A stretch of 64,000 nucleotides of DNA, taken from the NCBI RefSeq assembly GCF_025094135.1, contig NW_026252307.1:186001-250000 (forward strand). The letters run 5' to 3'. Below the pieces are notes generated by a model that made no database searches, was not told the origin of the DNA, and was given only the letters and a program-made list of their open reading frames with translations. A program made the translations under genes and the position numbers. This DNA comes from Mucor mucedo (taxonomy: Eukaryota > Mucoromycota > Mucoromycetes > Mucorales > Mucoraceae). This document shows positions 33,393 to 44,475 of the stretch, one piece after another (position 1 is the first letter of the stretch; each line of letters opens with the position of its first letter).

Positions 33393-34875
33393 GTAATGTA
33401 AGTTGTGAGACTTTTACACAATAATGGGAAGTATAATTATAAGCAAAGCTGATCGACTTCTTTTATAACTGGGCTAACATGTCAATGCTGCTGATTAAAG
33501 GAGCTATGTCCCATTTAGTAGGTTGGCCTAGCATGGCTAGTAAAAGCAAGAATTCTACGCAACAAAAACTTATGTATACATGTAGATAGAATGAGAAGAA
33601 GCTATTATTAGATCTGTTAGACAAAGAATAGATGGGGTTGTACAACCGAGTTTTAGCTTACTATGGCTATTATGCTAAAAACGTCTTTGTTACAGAAAAA
33701 TGCTTTGTGCTGCTGCTTGAAGCTGTAAAATTGAAAGCCACATGTTCTGTGATATTTTTTATGTGTAGTCTTAAAGATCTTGAGAGATGCACTTTTGATC
33801 ATCATGTTAATATGGCCAAAAGAGAATATGTTGATAAAACACTATGAGAAATTAAGACCGACATGGTGATAACCATCATGAGAAAATTATAGTTGAACTC
33901 ACTCTGCATTAATCCAAGTTTCACTTATGCTGTACTATACCGAAGAATCGAAGTATCTAAAAACAGCGACAATGCCAATATCGCTGATGGCTTTATTTGA
34001 AGATATAGCAGAACGTTAATTTCTTAAAGCCTCCTCCCTGCAAAGAAGCTGTAGCTGCTGATGTTGACGCTAAATTCTACTAGGGGACCAAAAGCAAGAA
34101 CTTAAACGTAATATTAAAAAACCGTAGCAGAAAAAAATATAATTTTGATACAAAAAATGTTCACGGGACGTCAATTTGTATATACTCATCAAATACAGAG
34201 CAAATAATAAAAGATTTCTCGAAATTGATATCAGAACCTAAAATACTGAGTATCCACATATTTTAAACGAAAAGAGCGTACTTGATGAATATTAGTGGCG
34301 GTCGTTTAACACGAAAGACTGACATGCGACCATGACTTATCCCAAGTTTGGCTGTTTGGGACTGCAGTCATCACAGTTTTTTACTAATATGACTAATTCG
34401 AAAGTTTTGTTGTGGCTGTGAACTTAAAAATGATAGCTATTTTTGTGAACATGAATTGTTTTTTTTACACCTACTCCTTAGGCTTCATTGATCCGTTAAT
34501 TTACCCGAAGAACGGCAAAAACTATTATCACACTTGGAGACCGAAAATTCAAAACACTCAGCCCTTTAGACATAAAAAATGATTATAGATATTATTGTTA
34601 AACTAATGCTATTGTATCACACGTAATAGGGAAACCTAAAAATAAACCTTTTCAAAAACACTGTATTAATCACCTAATACAAGCCGAGATAGTGAGGGCC
34701 TGTGATTTACCGCCAAATAGTTATCAAAAGTAAAAAGTTTGGCTTGGTATGTATATTTAAAAAATATAGAAAGCCTAATAAATGGGACATTTATCTGGTA
34801 ACAAAAATTTAATCGAGAAATGTTCCTGAATTGGAAAAAATGTTTATTGCTTGTGGCTGAATTTGACAGATACCA
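33393..34875. other. Intergenic region between Kelch copies 1 and 2
   Basis: About 1.5 kb, AT-rich. A plus-strand frame at 33632-33847 is open for 71 codons but has no recognisable domain or splice partner. No gene is called. Confidence 0.4.
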
Positions 34876-37021
34876 TTAGGGCGCTGTTTTTTTTGCTAAA
34901 GTTGGGCTTGAGGAATCCGGCACCTGGATACCTTGAGCATCCGGATTTTTTGTTGCTGTTGGGCTGAAGGAATTCGGTGCTTGTGTAGTTTGAGTCTCAG
35001 ACATGGTGTCTGTATTTTTTGTTAAAAACGGGCTTGAAGAATCCGGTACTTGTGTACTTTGATTCACAGACATATCATCTGGTGTTTGGGAGGAATGTTT
35101 AAAATGAGTTTCAGGATAGTCTGCAGGAGCATCTGGGTATTCATTTTCGACTTCTTCCCAGTCAACCTCCATAAGAGATTCTGCTTTCTCTGTTTTATTG
35201 TTTTTTCTCTTTTTGATTGCATAGAAAAGTATTAAAGCAATACCTATTATACCCTGAGGCAAGAAAACAGTATTTTATGAATAAAACAACTACGAATCCG
35301 CACGATCAAATACTTACTGCGATCGAGACACCAACAGCTATGCCAACTATAGCACCGGAAGTTAATCCTTTGCTTGAAGTATCATTAAAAGAATCTGAAG
35401 CTGTATTTGTTGGTCCTATGGTAGCGGGATCAATAAATTTATCGAATAAAGTGATGCTTGAAGGGTTCGCAACGTTTAGGATGAGTAATGTTACAGCAAG
35501 TTCAAGGTCGGCCGCTCTACCAAACACAATAAATAACATGCTATCTGTTATTGTAACAGCTAATTTTTTTTACGAATGACGTAAGACATTGACGTTTTGT
35601 TTATATGCTACTAGGGTTTCGTACCTGAATGCATTGTTCTGGCTAATATTATGCCGTTGGGTGCTGGAATTGTCTGCTGAGTCCATTGATACATGTCAAG
35701 ATCCAAAGTGTAACAGTAGTCTGATACGGCTATTTAATATTTATATGCATTAGTCAGTTTGTTTTAGTTAAATGATTGATTCGCTATTACGCCTATCTGC
35801 ACTCCCGTTTTGTCCACCATATATCAAAACATGTCTTTGTTTAGGTCCCACTAGTTTTACTCTATGAGTTAATACGTTTTACATTGCATTGCTATTAGAG
35901 GGTTTTGATTTTAAATCAACTTACCCACTGTAGCCGAGTGTGCATATCGCGGAGATGGTCCTTGACCTTTTAACGTTTGTTCCCCCCAGCTTTTCGTAGT
36001 GAGATTGAATGTCATAACTTTATCAAAAAGAAATGGAACTTGACGACCAGTTGTAGGGTTATAACGTGAACCCCCAAAGAAAAAAACAATATTGTTTTTA
36101 GAATCAAATATAGCAGCTTGATTGTTAGGAAAAATATTTGTTCTGTTTTTTTCTGAAATGTGAGGTTTCCAAGGCTATAATGGTAGCATATCAATAATCA
36201 GTGAATACAATTTATACCATATAAATTAACGTACGTTTTCTGTGTTATTGATGTCTAATATTTCTAGTTCTGGATAACCGATATACCGAACTCCATAATT
36301 ATTCATATAGCTAGCTGTATTTACACCAGGATAGGTAAAATTATTACCACCACTGTCAACACTGTTTAAACTAGATTTAATATCAAGCGAAACAATATTC
36401 GTCAGTTAAGCTTACTCTTCTATGCCCCCATAAAGTACGAAACCATATTCCGGAATATATACCGATGCTGCACTTGAGCTATAGTGGCACATATTTTAGT
36501 TTTGAGATATTCTGTTGCGCTCCAGATTGCTACTCACATATTTCTATTTCCAATAGAGGGATCTTTATAATTTTGATAGAAATCCCAAGACATAGTTTCC
36601 CCGTTGAAAGATACAGTTTGAGAAGCCCCACCAATTCCACCACCAACTATTAACAAGGTTTTTCCATCTGGGAGTGGTGTAGACTGAGGATTGACTCTTG
36701 ATTCTATATTTTGACTTTCTGTATTTGCTTCGATACCTGCCCATTTACTAGATAATTCCTCAGGAGTCTTCCCATTAAGTGTAGTAAGATCAAGAACATG
36801 CATGCTATTCGTGGTATATCTTGGAACCTTCACAGAACCACCAAAGCAAAATATTTTTTTGGCTAAGTATCCACATGCTAAGCGCTGAATAAGTACCACA
36901 AATTTTTACATTATTTCTATATCTCACATGCGCTAATTCTTTGTTCGTTCGAGCTCTGCGCAATCACGTAGCTGGCAGAAGCAAAGAATAAAATCCAAAA
37001 TTTAATATTTGTTTGTTTCAT
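34876..37021 (-). CDS. Membrane Kelch-propeller protein, cluster copy 2
   Basis: Exons 36928-37021, 36538-36877, 36416-36478, 36235-36370, 35925-36174, 35791-35850, 35625-35729, 35318-35559, 34876-35253 (555 aa). Exon 2 is 15 nt shorter than in all other copies, removing five residues in the second blade. Landmarks are KKIFCFGGS, LPDGKTLLIVGG, PEYGFVLYGG and VLIYGGQNGS. The membrane helix follows GAIVGIAVGVSIA. The tail carries LMEVDWEEVENEYPDAP and HFKHSSQTPDD, then three near-copies of a short repeat around VPDSSSP with a Thr/Lys-rich spacer. That C-terminal repeat is the clearest difference from the other copies and looks like recent internal duplication. Confidence 0.88.
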
Positions 37022-37062
37022 CTAAACCAGGTTTTTTTAATTGCAATGGCAATTTTTTCTCG

Positions 37063-37100
37063 ATTTATATAGTAAAATAGTAATACGGCTGGAGTCACAT
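37063..37100 (-). promoter_or_regulatory. Kelch-family promoter module, copy 2
   Basis: ATGTGACTCC (rc of 37091-37100) stands 20 nt upstream of a TATA element read as ATATAAAT (37063-37070), again preceded by ATTTTACT. The ATG is 41 nt downstream. Confidence 0.65.
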
Positions 37101-39283
37101 GAACTTTAAGTTGCACTTACGTGTTAGGTGACACGGTGTAGATGGAGTGAGACTTGTACATATATAAAAAGTAAAAAACGACAGTTTGTTGAAAGTATTA
37201 CAATTTATGAGATTGAAAAGTTATTTTGTTCACTTTCATACTAGTTTTAAGTTTGAGGTTCATATATTACGCTTATAAGATCTGGTATCGTACACGAGAA
37301 AAAAAAAAAAAAAAAAAAAAAAGCCTATTATTAGACCAAAGAAAACAGAAATAACCCAGGTACAGACTATTCTAAAATCGTCAAAAAAAAAAAAAAAAAA
37401 AAAAAAAAAAACGCAATGAGCCCCCAACTGCGACCAGTTAGTTCACACGATGTGTAACTCATGCCCTGTACATTTTAGAGTGTTCTCTATCGGAGTTAAG
37501 AAATATTGCAGTGTCGTCAAAGGGTTATTTCTTTGAAATGTCCAGTCTAATTTAATTTGCTTACCTACTGTTGGATTGATGTAAATATTTAAATTAATTT
37601 AGTACAACAAATACTTTTAAATTTGACATAATACTAAAGTCTGTGGTTGCACAAGCATTAAAAATATGAACCAACTCACATAAAAAAATCCAGACACCTT
37701 AGTACACATGTCTACGTTTGCGTTTATGTTTAGGTGAATCCTTACTTTATTTGGAATTATTCCTTGAACTTTGTCACCGAGGCTTAACTCAGTATAAATC
37801 CTAAATTTATTTCGGCTTCCTGATGAAGGTTCTTAGTATACCCTTATCTTGGGATTCTTAAAATAGCTATTAGGTAGTATCTTCGCACACACTTGATGTT
37901 TTGCTACTTCAGCAATAATAAGCTAGGTCTCTTTTATCCGCTTGTTATTGAATAGATATAAAATTTGTATCATTCCCACAAATATTATAATCATCAAACT
38001 GAAATAGCTACATAGTTTTAAAGCTCTCAAATTAATCTCGGTTATCTTTTGTGTCCATCTTCATTCCGTACATGATTTTTGCGTCACGAACCAAAATTTG
38101 GACATAAACACCGTCAAATCCTCTCTGTCATATTTTTAAGTTCTATGGCGAGTATTTTTGTAGCTGCAGTTTCTTCAAACTCTCGTCAATAATTAGATGG
38201 TTTTATTAGCAACAGCATCAAATAAAAATTTACAGGCTTGAAGATTTGGACAATGGATCAATGCATACTCTATATAGACGAAGACTAAGTACCTGTTTAT
38301 GTGATTTATGTGGATATCAAAGCAGTCAATAACTGCTGGTCCAACGATTAATTTCTGAAATGTTTAATTTAAGCCAATATCAGAGAAAACAACAGAGGGC
38401 ACTGATTGTTGCCCGATACGTATAGCGTACGTAAAAAATGTATAGGAGGTCGCTGGTCTAAAGCTTGTAAATTGTTTGAAAACTTGCGTGGGTCTTTCAA
38501 ACGTACATATTAAAATTAAAAAATTTTATAACCGCTTTTTTTAAACAAGAGACGTAAATCCCTTTCAACATTTAGTGATGAAGGTGAAATACGTGGTGAT
38601 CTGGTACATTAGTAGATAGGTTTGACTGTAGCGTCATGTTTTTGTATCTGTATAAAAATATGTCTTTCACTGAAACTTTATGCACAATTCTATATATAAT
38701 TTCAAATAAAAATCATATCAGTACTTTTTTATACAAAGAAGAATAAACTGCCATTGAAGAACATATACGGTTGACAATGGAGTTTTAAAAATTTGGTCAC
38801 ACGTTCCTCAAAGACTTGCAGCAGCCTTACGTTTGTGCATTATAAAAAGATCCTATCTGTACAAAGTACATTAAGTTCTGTGTTCATATTGTAAGTAAAA
38901 CGAATGCTGTACGCTTAAAAAAATTCAGGAGTATTGATAATACAAAAATGAAACGATGTGATTTTATTATCATGGGACTATGAAAAAAGAGACATTGCTT
39001 CTTGATTGGCGAGTGTATGAGTTGCGAATACTTTAAAGAACATAGAGCACATGTTGTGTATTCATTAAGACCTTTCTTTTTTGTCAACATGTCTGGATTT
39101 GAAGTGTAAATAGGTTTCACAAACAAAGCATAAAAATGCTTGATGTTACTCCGACTACAATAAAGCTCTTATTGCAATTTGGATCTCTTGTGATTCTCAG
39201 CACATGAACTATCATCAGCATCTTTCTCGGGATCTATTGGAAGGAGGGAGGGAGAGCGTTTAATTTTTTTTAGTCAGTTATTA
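37101..39283. other. Long intergenic region with two poly-A tracts and a possible gene relic
   Basis: Poly-A runs of about 24 and 28 nt occupy roughly 37299-37322 and 37384-37411, with 61 nt between them. On the minus strand between about 38190 and 37620 several protein-like stretches occur in different frames, for example one containing GFDGVYVQILVRDAKIM near 38075-38130, interrupted by stops and apparent one-base shifts. The family is not recognised. No intact gene is supported. Confidence 0.4.
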
Positions 39284-39973
39284 TCAAGAAATAAACAAAA
39301 CGGAATTACAAAAGCAACCTCCTGATCCAACGTGTTTTTTAGTTGTCCTTAGAGCATTTGCCCAAGATTTACTGATGAGCCTTCTTGCACCCCAATATCC
39401 TATGCAAAGATTCAGCGGTACACCCAAACTAACCGCCTCTCGTTCGACCATTTCAAAGGCAATACGTTGCGTACTAATATCAATCGATTTCCATGATTTA
39501 CAAACATCTTCATTTTTATCCTTCATGTAATTTTTTAAATCGGAAACTACATGGACCATTGTCTTTTGTAATTTATACAGTCGTAAACCTGCTTCTTCAT
39601 CATCGACATGCATACAATCTTTGGTAATGCGTCGTAGTTCAAACAGTCTATTGTCTTTTTTCTTTTGGTTGTTGACAAGCACTTTGGAAGGTGCAGGAAT
39701 GCTGCGCATAGAAGACCCAGAATCCTCTGTTGTCATGTTTAGACTGTTGGAATCCATTACTGATTCCTTGAGTCCATTTAATTCACCAAGCATGGTCGCA
39801 TGACGCTCATCATGACCTGTTAAATCTTTAAGCACTTGCGTCATGACTTTTTGTAAATTTGCTACTTGGCTTTGTAATTCAACAATTTGTTGCTCCATGG
39901 CATTATGCTGCATCTTCATTAGTTCGTTTTCTTGTCGTAACAGCTGTAATTCGGTTCTATCATCGTTTGACAT
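39284..39973 (-). CDS. Coiled-coil protein of unknown function (229 aa)
   Basis: An uninterrupted ORF. Residues about 5-70 form a heptad-rich coiled coil (Leu/Glu/Gln dominated), then a Ser/Thr-rich linker with KVLVNNQKKKDNR. A compact helical C-terminal region (about 115-210) holds several Trp and Cys residues. The arrangement, a coiled coil plus a small helical domain with a basic linker, would fit a DNA-binding or adaptor protein, but nothing specific is recognised. The final GSGGCFCN segment reads less protein-like and might be an unspliced intron edge. It lies inside the Kelch cluster but in no visible relation to it. Confidence 0.6.
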   Translation of the reverse strand: MSNDDRTELQLLRQENELMKMQHNAMEQQIVELQSQVANLQKVMTQVLKDLTGHDERHATMLGELNGLKESVMDSNSLNMTTEDSGSSMRSIPAPSKVLVNNQKKKDNRLFELRRITKDCMHVDDEEAGLRLYKLQKTMVHVVSDLKNYMKDKNEDVCKSWKSIDISTQRIAFEMVEREAVSLGVPLNLCIGYWGARRLISKSWANALRTTKKHVGSGGCFCNSVLFIS

Positions 39974-40155
39974 TTTATTTAAAGAATAAAAAATTGGTGC
40001 AAGGGAAAGAAAAAGGGAAAAAGGGCGGGATAATAAATGTTGTGTGTTATAAAAAAGGGCCAGGGTTTTTTTTTTTTTTTTTTTTTTTTTTTTGATTTAT
40101 TTGACAAGCAGGAAAACCCGTACGACCCTGGAGCTACCTCTGAGCGATCCAAGAG

Positions 40156-40906
40156 TTATCTATAATATAATTCAAGATTCATACCATCATGCAGTTCATC
40201 TACGAAAGACATGTTTAAAATCACTTTTTACATTCCTTTCCAATCAATATCAACTTACAATCAGCAAGTGTAATGTGATCTTTAAACTCTTTGTACCACT
40301 TTTTCAATACGATTTTTCCAGGCTCTGTTCCAATCTGGGCAGCAACCAATTTCTTAAAATCACCTACGAGATCGTTGGGTGCACACTTTACACGCACCTT
40401 CTTACCCAATCGATCATTTACCTCCAACTCGATTAGAGTATAACTAGGTTGTGTTCTTATCACTTTCTTCACACCTGGCTAAACACAAACAAGTTAGAAT
40501 TTCTATGCAGCACCCATTCTATCGTTCTTTACCTTTTCACTAAGTCTAGTTTTTTCTTTGGGTGGACTGCGGGATCTTCTTTTGGCGGGAGATTTAGAAC
40601 GATCACGACGGTCGTATCTACGAGGAGAGCGATCATCTCTGCTACGACGGAGAGGTGAGCGATCTCTGCTACGACGACGAGGAGGTGAGCGATCGTCTCT
40701 GCTACGACGTGGAGGTGAGCGATCTCTGCTGCGACGACGAGGTGAACGATGGGTACGACGAGCTGGTGGTGACTCATCTTTACGTCTTTCTTTACGTTCT
40801 TCCTGTGCTACCTCCTTTTCTTCCTTTTCTAATTTGGCTTTAGTGTAAGCGAATCTTTTATTATGTTTAGTCCATTTTTACCTTCGTGCTTCTTGAATTT
40901 CAACAT
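40156..40906 (-). CDS. HUB1: Hub1 ubiquitin-like modifier with RS-rich N-terminal extension
   Basis: Exons 40882-40906, 40533-40837, 40259-40478 and 40156-40199 splice in phase to 197 aa. Residues about 126-197 are Hub1/UBL5: LEVNDRLGKKVRVKC, KIVLKKWYKEFKDHITLADYE, and the double-Tyr end ELYYR typical of this non-conjugated modifier. Usual Hub1 proteins are only 73 aa. Here a Lys/Glu-rich helix (residues 1-35) and about 70 residues of RS/RD/SP-rich repeats like those of SR splicing factors precede it. Hub1 binds Snu66-type HIND elements and adjusts pre-mRNA splicing, so a fused RS tail is functionally sensible. The two parts are joined by one ordinary 54-nt intron (40479-40532); transcript evidence would settle whether they are always joined. 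Confidence 0.85.
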
Positions 40907-41149
40907 GATGTGGTGCTAATCAAAAATCAAAAGAAAAAAAATATTTTTTTATGTAAAGCGGAGTTATGTGAATGACGCGCACGAAGTGGGTTCATAATAT
41001 TACATTTTTCGAATTAAACCAAGTTCTATTTGCTTTGGATGAGCTTGCATTCAAATCAATTTTACAATAGTAGATTTATTATTTCTCATAAATTAGACTG
41101 CTGAAAACGGAATGTTTAGGTTATAATATAGTTGAAGGGACATAAGAAT

Positions 41150-43293
41150 TTAGGCTCCCTCTGGCTTCTGTAATATTGATTGTTCGTCCTTTAAGGCGGA
41201 TCTATCATAATCGGGAAAACCAGAAACCCAGGTTTTTGCTTTTGGATTTCTAACAGTGTCTGGCTTTTGATATAAGACAGTAGACTCGCTGTCAGGTTTG
41301 ATAGGTCTATTAATCGTATAACGACTATAGAAACCCAAATGGACTTCCGTCGAGTCCATTTGCGTTTTGGTCTTGTTCCTTTTACGTAACCAGAATACGA
41401 GAGCCGCAATAGCAATTAACCCCTGAATATATTCCTTTTGAGAAACAATGTAAAAATCTGATACAATAGTTTTTTTAACCCTTACTATGAATGCGCACCC
41501 TACAGAAATGCCAATGGTGGCTCCGGAGCTCAATTTTGAATTTCCCGTTTCAGAGGATTCATCCGAATTTGCATATGTTGAGTTACTGGTAGATCCTGCT
41601 ATTACATTAAATCTATCCAGTAAAGTAATGCGTGAAGGATCAGTCACGTTAAGCATAATTGGTTCCAGTGTTGCAGTCTTAAGACTATCTCTTCCAAAAA
41701 CAATAAAAACAGTATCATTGTCTATATTGAGCGCTATACAATGTTATATATTTTAGCATATCGATGATAAACTAGCGTGGTTTTTTACCAGAGTGCTGTG
41801 CTCTCAACAGCGGAATTGTATCCGTAACTGATAAATAATGTTGTTTCCATTGATATGTATCCAGATCCAACGTAAAGCAATAATCCGCAACAACTATGAT
41901 AAACAGTGAATATTTACTGCGCATATTATCAGATCGTACATAAATAAATGTATGTACCTGGACTATAACTACCAGTCTGACCTCCATACAAGAGAACATG
42001 CCTTTGATCTGGATCAACTAAAATAATTATGCTACAAAGTTAATATTCTAATCACTAAGGCATAAGACATAGAAGCAAAACAAACAAACTAAAAGCTTAC
42101 GTAGTGTCACAGAATGGCCTTGTCTTACACTTGGAGCATTTCCTTGTAAGATCTGCTGACCCCACTGACTATTTTTTATATCAAACGTAGTGATGTTTTT
42201 AAAGTCGTAGCTAATATCACGAAGGTTTATTGTGTCCCAATAATTGCCTCCGAAATATAGAATACGGCTTGTTTTGTAATCAAAAATGGATTCTTGAAAG
42301 CTCGTGAAAGCGTTTGGCAAATTTCTTTGGTTGGGAAAATATGACCATGGCTAATTATTGAGAAGGAATTTAATGAAAGGAAAATAGTTACGCTCACCTA
42401 AGGGAAGGAGTAGTTACTTTATCTTACCTGTTCAGGATGGTTGATATTAAAAAAGGTAAGGTTAGTATAACCGATATACTTGAACATGTTGCCTGGATAT
42501 TCATCATGTCCTATAGTAATGTCGACACCTTTGTATACGTAAGGTACCGAGTGATTGTTATATACCGTCCTACAAATAGTATGATTCAATTATCCATACA
42601 CCACAAAATAAACAAAAAATACATAAAAAACATACGATTCCTCACCACCGAAAAAACCAACCCCAAACCCAGGTACGTATACAGAAGCAGCGTTATATCT
42701 TAATGATAAAGATAAAGTTTTATTATTTTTCCAAAAAGAAAAAAGGAGAAAAAGGAACATTGGAATGAACCACTTACATTTGTCTGTTGCCATATGGATA
42801 CTCCGCGTAGTTTATAGAACGGTTCCACGTTCTAGTCTCACCGTTAAATATCAGTGTTTGATCTTTCAACATAATATCTCCCGGACCAGAACCCCCACTT
42901 ATTAACATGGAGTTTCCATCAGGAAGCTGTAAGGTTTGAGCAAACCGTCGGGATTCTAAATTTAATCCTCCTGTATCAGTGCTGATGCTCTCCCATTGTG
43001 TGGATAAGTCCTTAGAAGTGCTCCCTTTATATTTTAAAATATCAAGTACGTCTATTCTAACTTCAGTGGTAAGGACATCGTCCTCAGTCGATCCTCCAAA
43101 ACAATATATTTTCTTGGCTAAATATCCGCATGCTGTGATATACAATGATATACATTTTTTAAATGGATGATCTTATCTAATACTTCAAAAATATCTTACA
43201 TGCGGAGAATCGAGGGACAACAGCTTGCGATGATGCATGATTGATGGCTGTTATAAATACAAGAAACGAACAGGCTGTAAAATTAAGCCTCAT
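41150..43293 (-). CDS. Membrane Kelch-propeller protein, cluster copy 3
   Basis: Exons 43200-43293, 42778-43132, 42636-42698, 42428-42569, 42101-42350, 41958-42017, 41789-41893, 41486-41733, 41150-41422 (529 aa). It pairs with copy 4: both have VPG(F/Y)GVGFFGG in exon 3, a loop ending with INHPEQ or INRPEQ in exon 4, and PWS-FPNQ at the start of exon 5. The loop exon is the longest of the six (142 nt). The membrane helix follows GATIGISVGC. Unlike copies 1, 2, 4 and 5, the tail has lost the MEVDWD motif (MDSTEVHLGF stands in its place), so cytoplasmic signalling, if any, may differ. Confidence 0.87.
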
Positions 43294-43351
43294 CTGTGTA
43301 TATTTTGGAAAAAAAAATATTATAATTTTTTTCTTCTCTATTTTTTACAGC

Positions 43352-43387
43352 TATTTATATTAGTTTTTTAAGATATAAGTGTAACAT
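43352..43387 (-). promoter_or_regulatory. Kelch-family promoter module, copy 3
   Basis: ATGTTACACT (rc of 43378-43387) lies 18 nt upstream of TATAAATA (43352-43359). The same TAC-ATATGTTACACTT context occurs in copy 4, matching their closer relationship. Confidence 0.6.
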
Positions 43388-44475
43388 ATGTATTACTTGT
43401 TCTTTTTGAAGAACAATAAATGGTCTTATGAATTTCACTTCGGCCGCAGCTTCCTATATTAAGAAGCTTACAAATATAAAAAAGTTGCTTACCTAAAGTT
43501 TGAAAATGTTTGACGGCATATGTGTGTACGTATCCTAAACTTTTTTTGCAAAAGCTGAGTGTAATCAGAAGATCATTTTAGTGTGTGAAAAGCCCTCAGC
43601 CACTATACTTCTAAATAAGGTATGAAAAGCACAAATACTGAGTAAAATAAACAGGGGCACATTGGTCATATCTTGTCGTTCGTATTTGACATTACGAAAC
43701 AGATTTAAATACCATTTTATAAAAGTATAAGAAAAATTGTGTTATAGAAAATACTACGCAGGTCTAACTCTGAAGAAGTTTAAGGAGTATACCAAAGATA
43801 GATTTATTTATATTATTTAATCGATGCACCATAAATACTGAAAGATGTCATAAGTTTCGGCTGCAAATGCAGTCCGTTATTTCATTTGCGTTAAATCCTC
43901 TTGATTTAAATGTTATCAATCAACTTTTTACTAATTTTTAATGTCCATTAGTAGTTATGACGTTCTTGAAATGAGGGCATTATATGACTCCAAATTTACC
44001 TTACCGCTACATATCCTTTTTACACTGAACCATCTAAGCAGTTTCAAAACTACGTGGATGTTATAAATATTTTAATACATTATAATTCTTTTGCTCATTG
44101 ATAAACTCTCTTTAAAGGACAACTTTATCAAAAGTAGCTAGGCTCATGTAACACAGGCGTTTAGTATAATTCTAGTTAGCGTAAAAAGGTAATATTTCTT
44201 ATTTTGTCTGACAACTGCCCATATCTCTCTTGAATTTGGCTTTTCTCCAAAAACTTTTTTCGAACATCTAATATTTATGTGTATTAGACAATGTCTGACA
44301 GTAACAAACGCTTTTATAAGAAATTAAACAAAATTGACTATTTCGTTTTGGAAACAATAAAATTATTATATTTTTAAAAAAGATTGATAAATTAGAGAGC
44401 TGAAGCTTTGGATTCATCGATGGAATGTTTGAATTGTAATATAGGTGGAAGGAGGAGGAGGAGGAGGAGGATGAA
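43388..44475. other. Intergenic region between Kelch copies 3 and 4
   Basis: About 1.1 kb without a supported gene. Near the 3' flank of copy 4 a short GGA trinucleotide run sits at about 44452-44470. Confidence 0.45.

Noticed and set aside
38590..38620. Second TnpB-like RDVN motif on the plus strand
   Set aside because: The words that follow do not continue as the expected Ala-Ala-x-Asn-Ile, no zinc knuckle stands at the right distance, and stops surround it.
40558..40848. Arg/Leu-rich ORF on the plus strand
   Set aside because: It is the antisense shadow of the RS-repeat exon of the Hub1 gene; the minus-strand frame splices in phase and gives a known domain.
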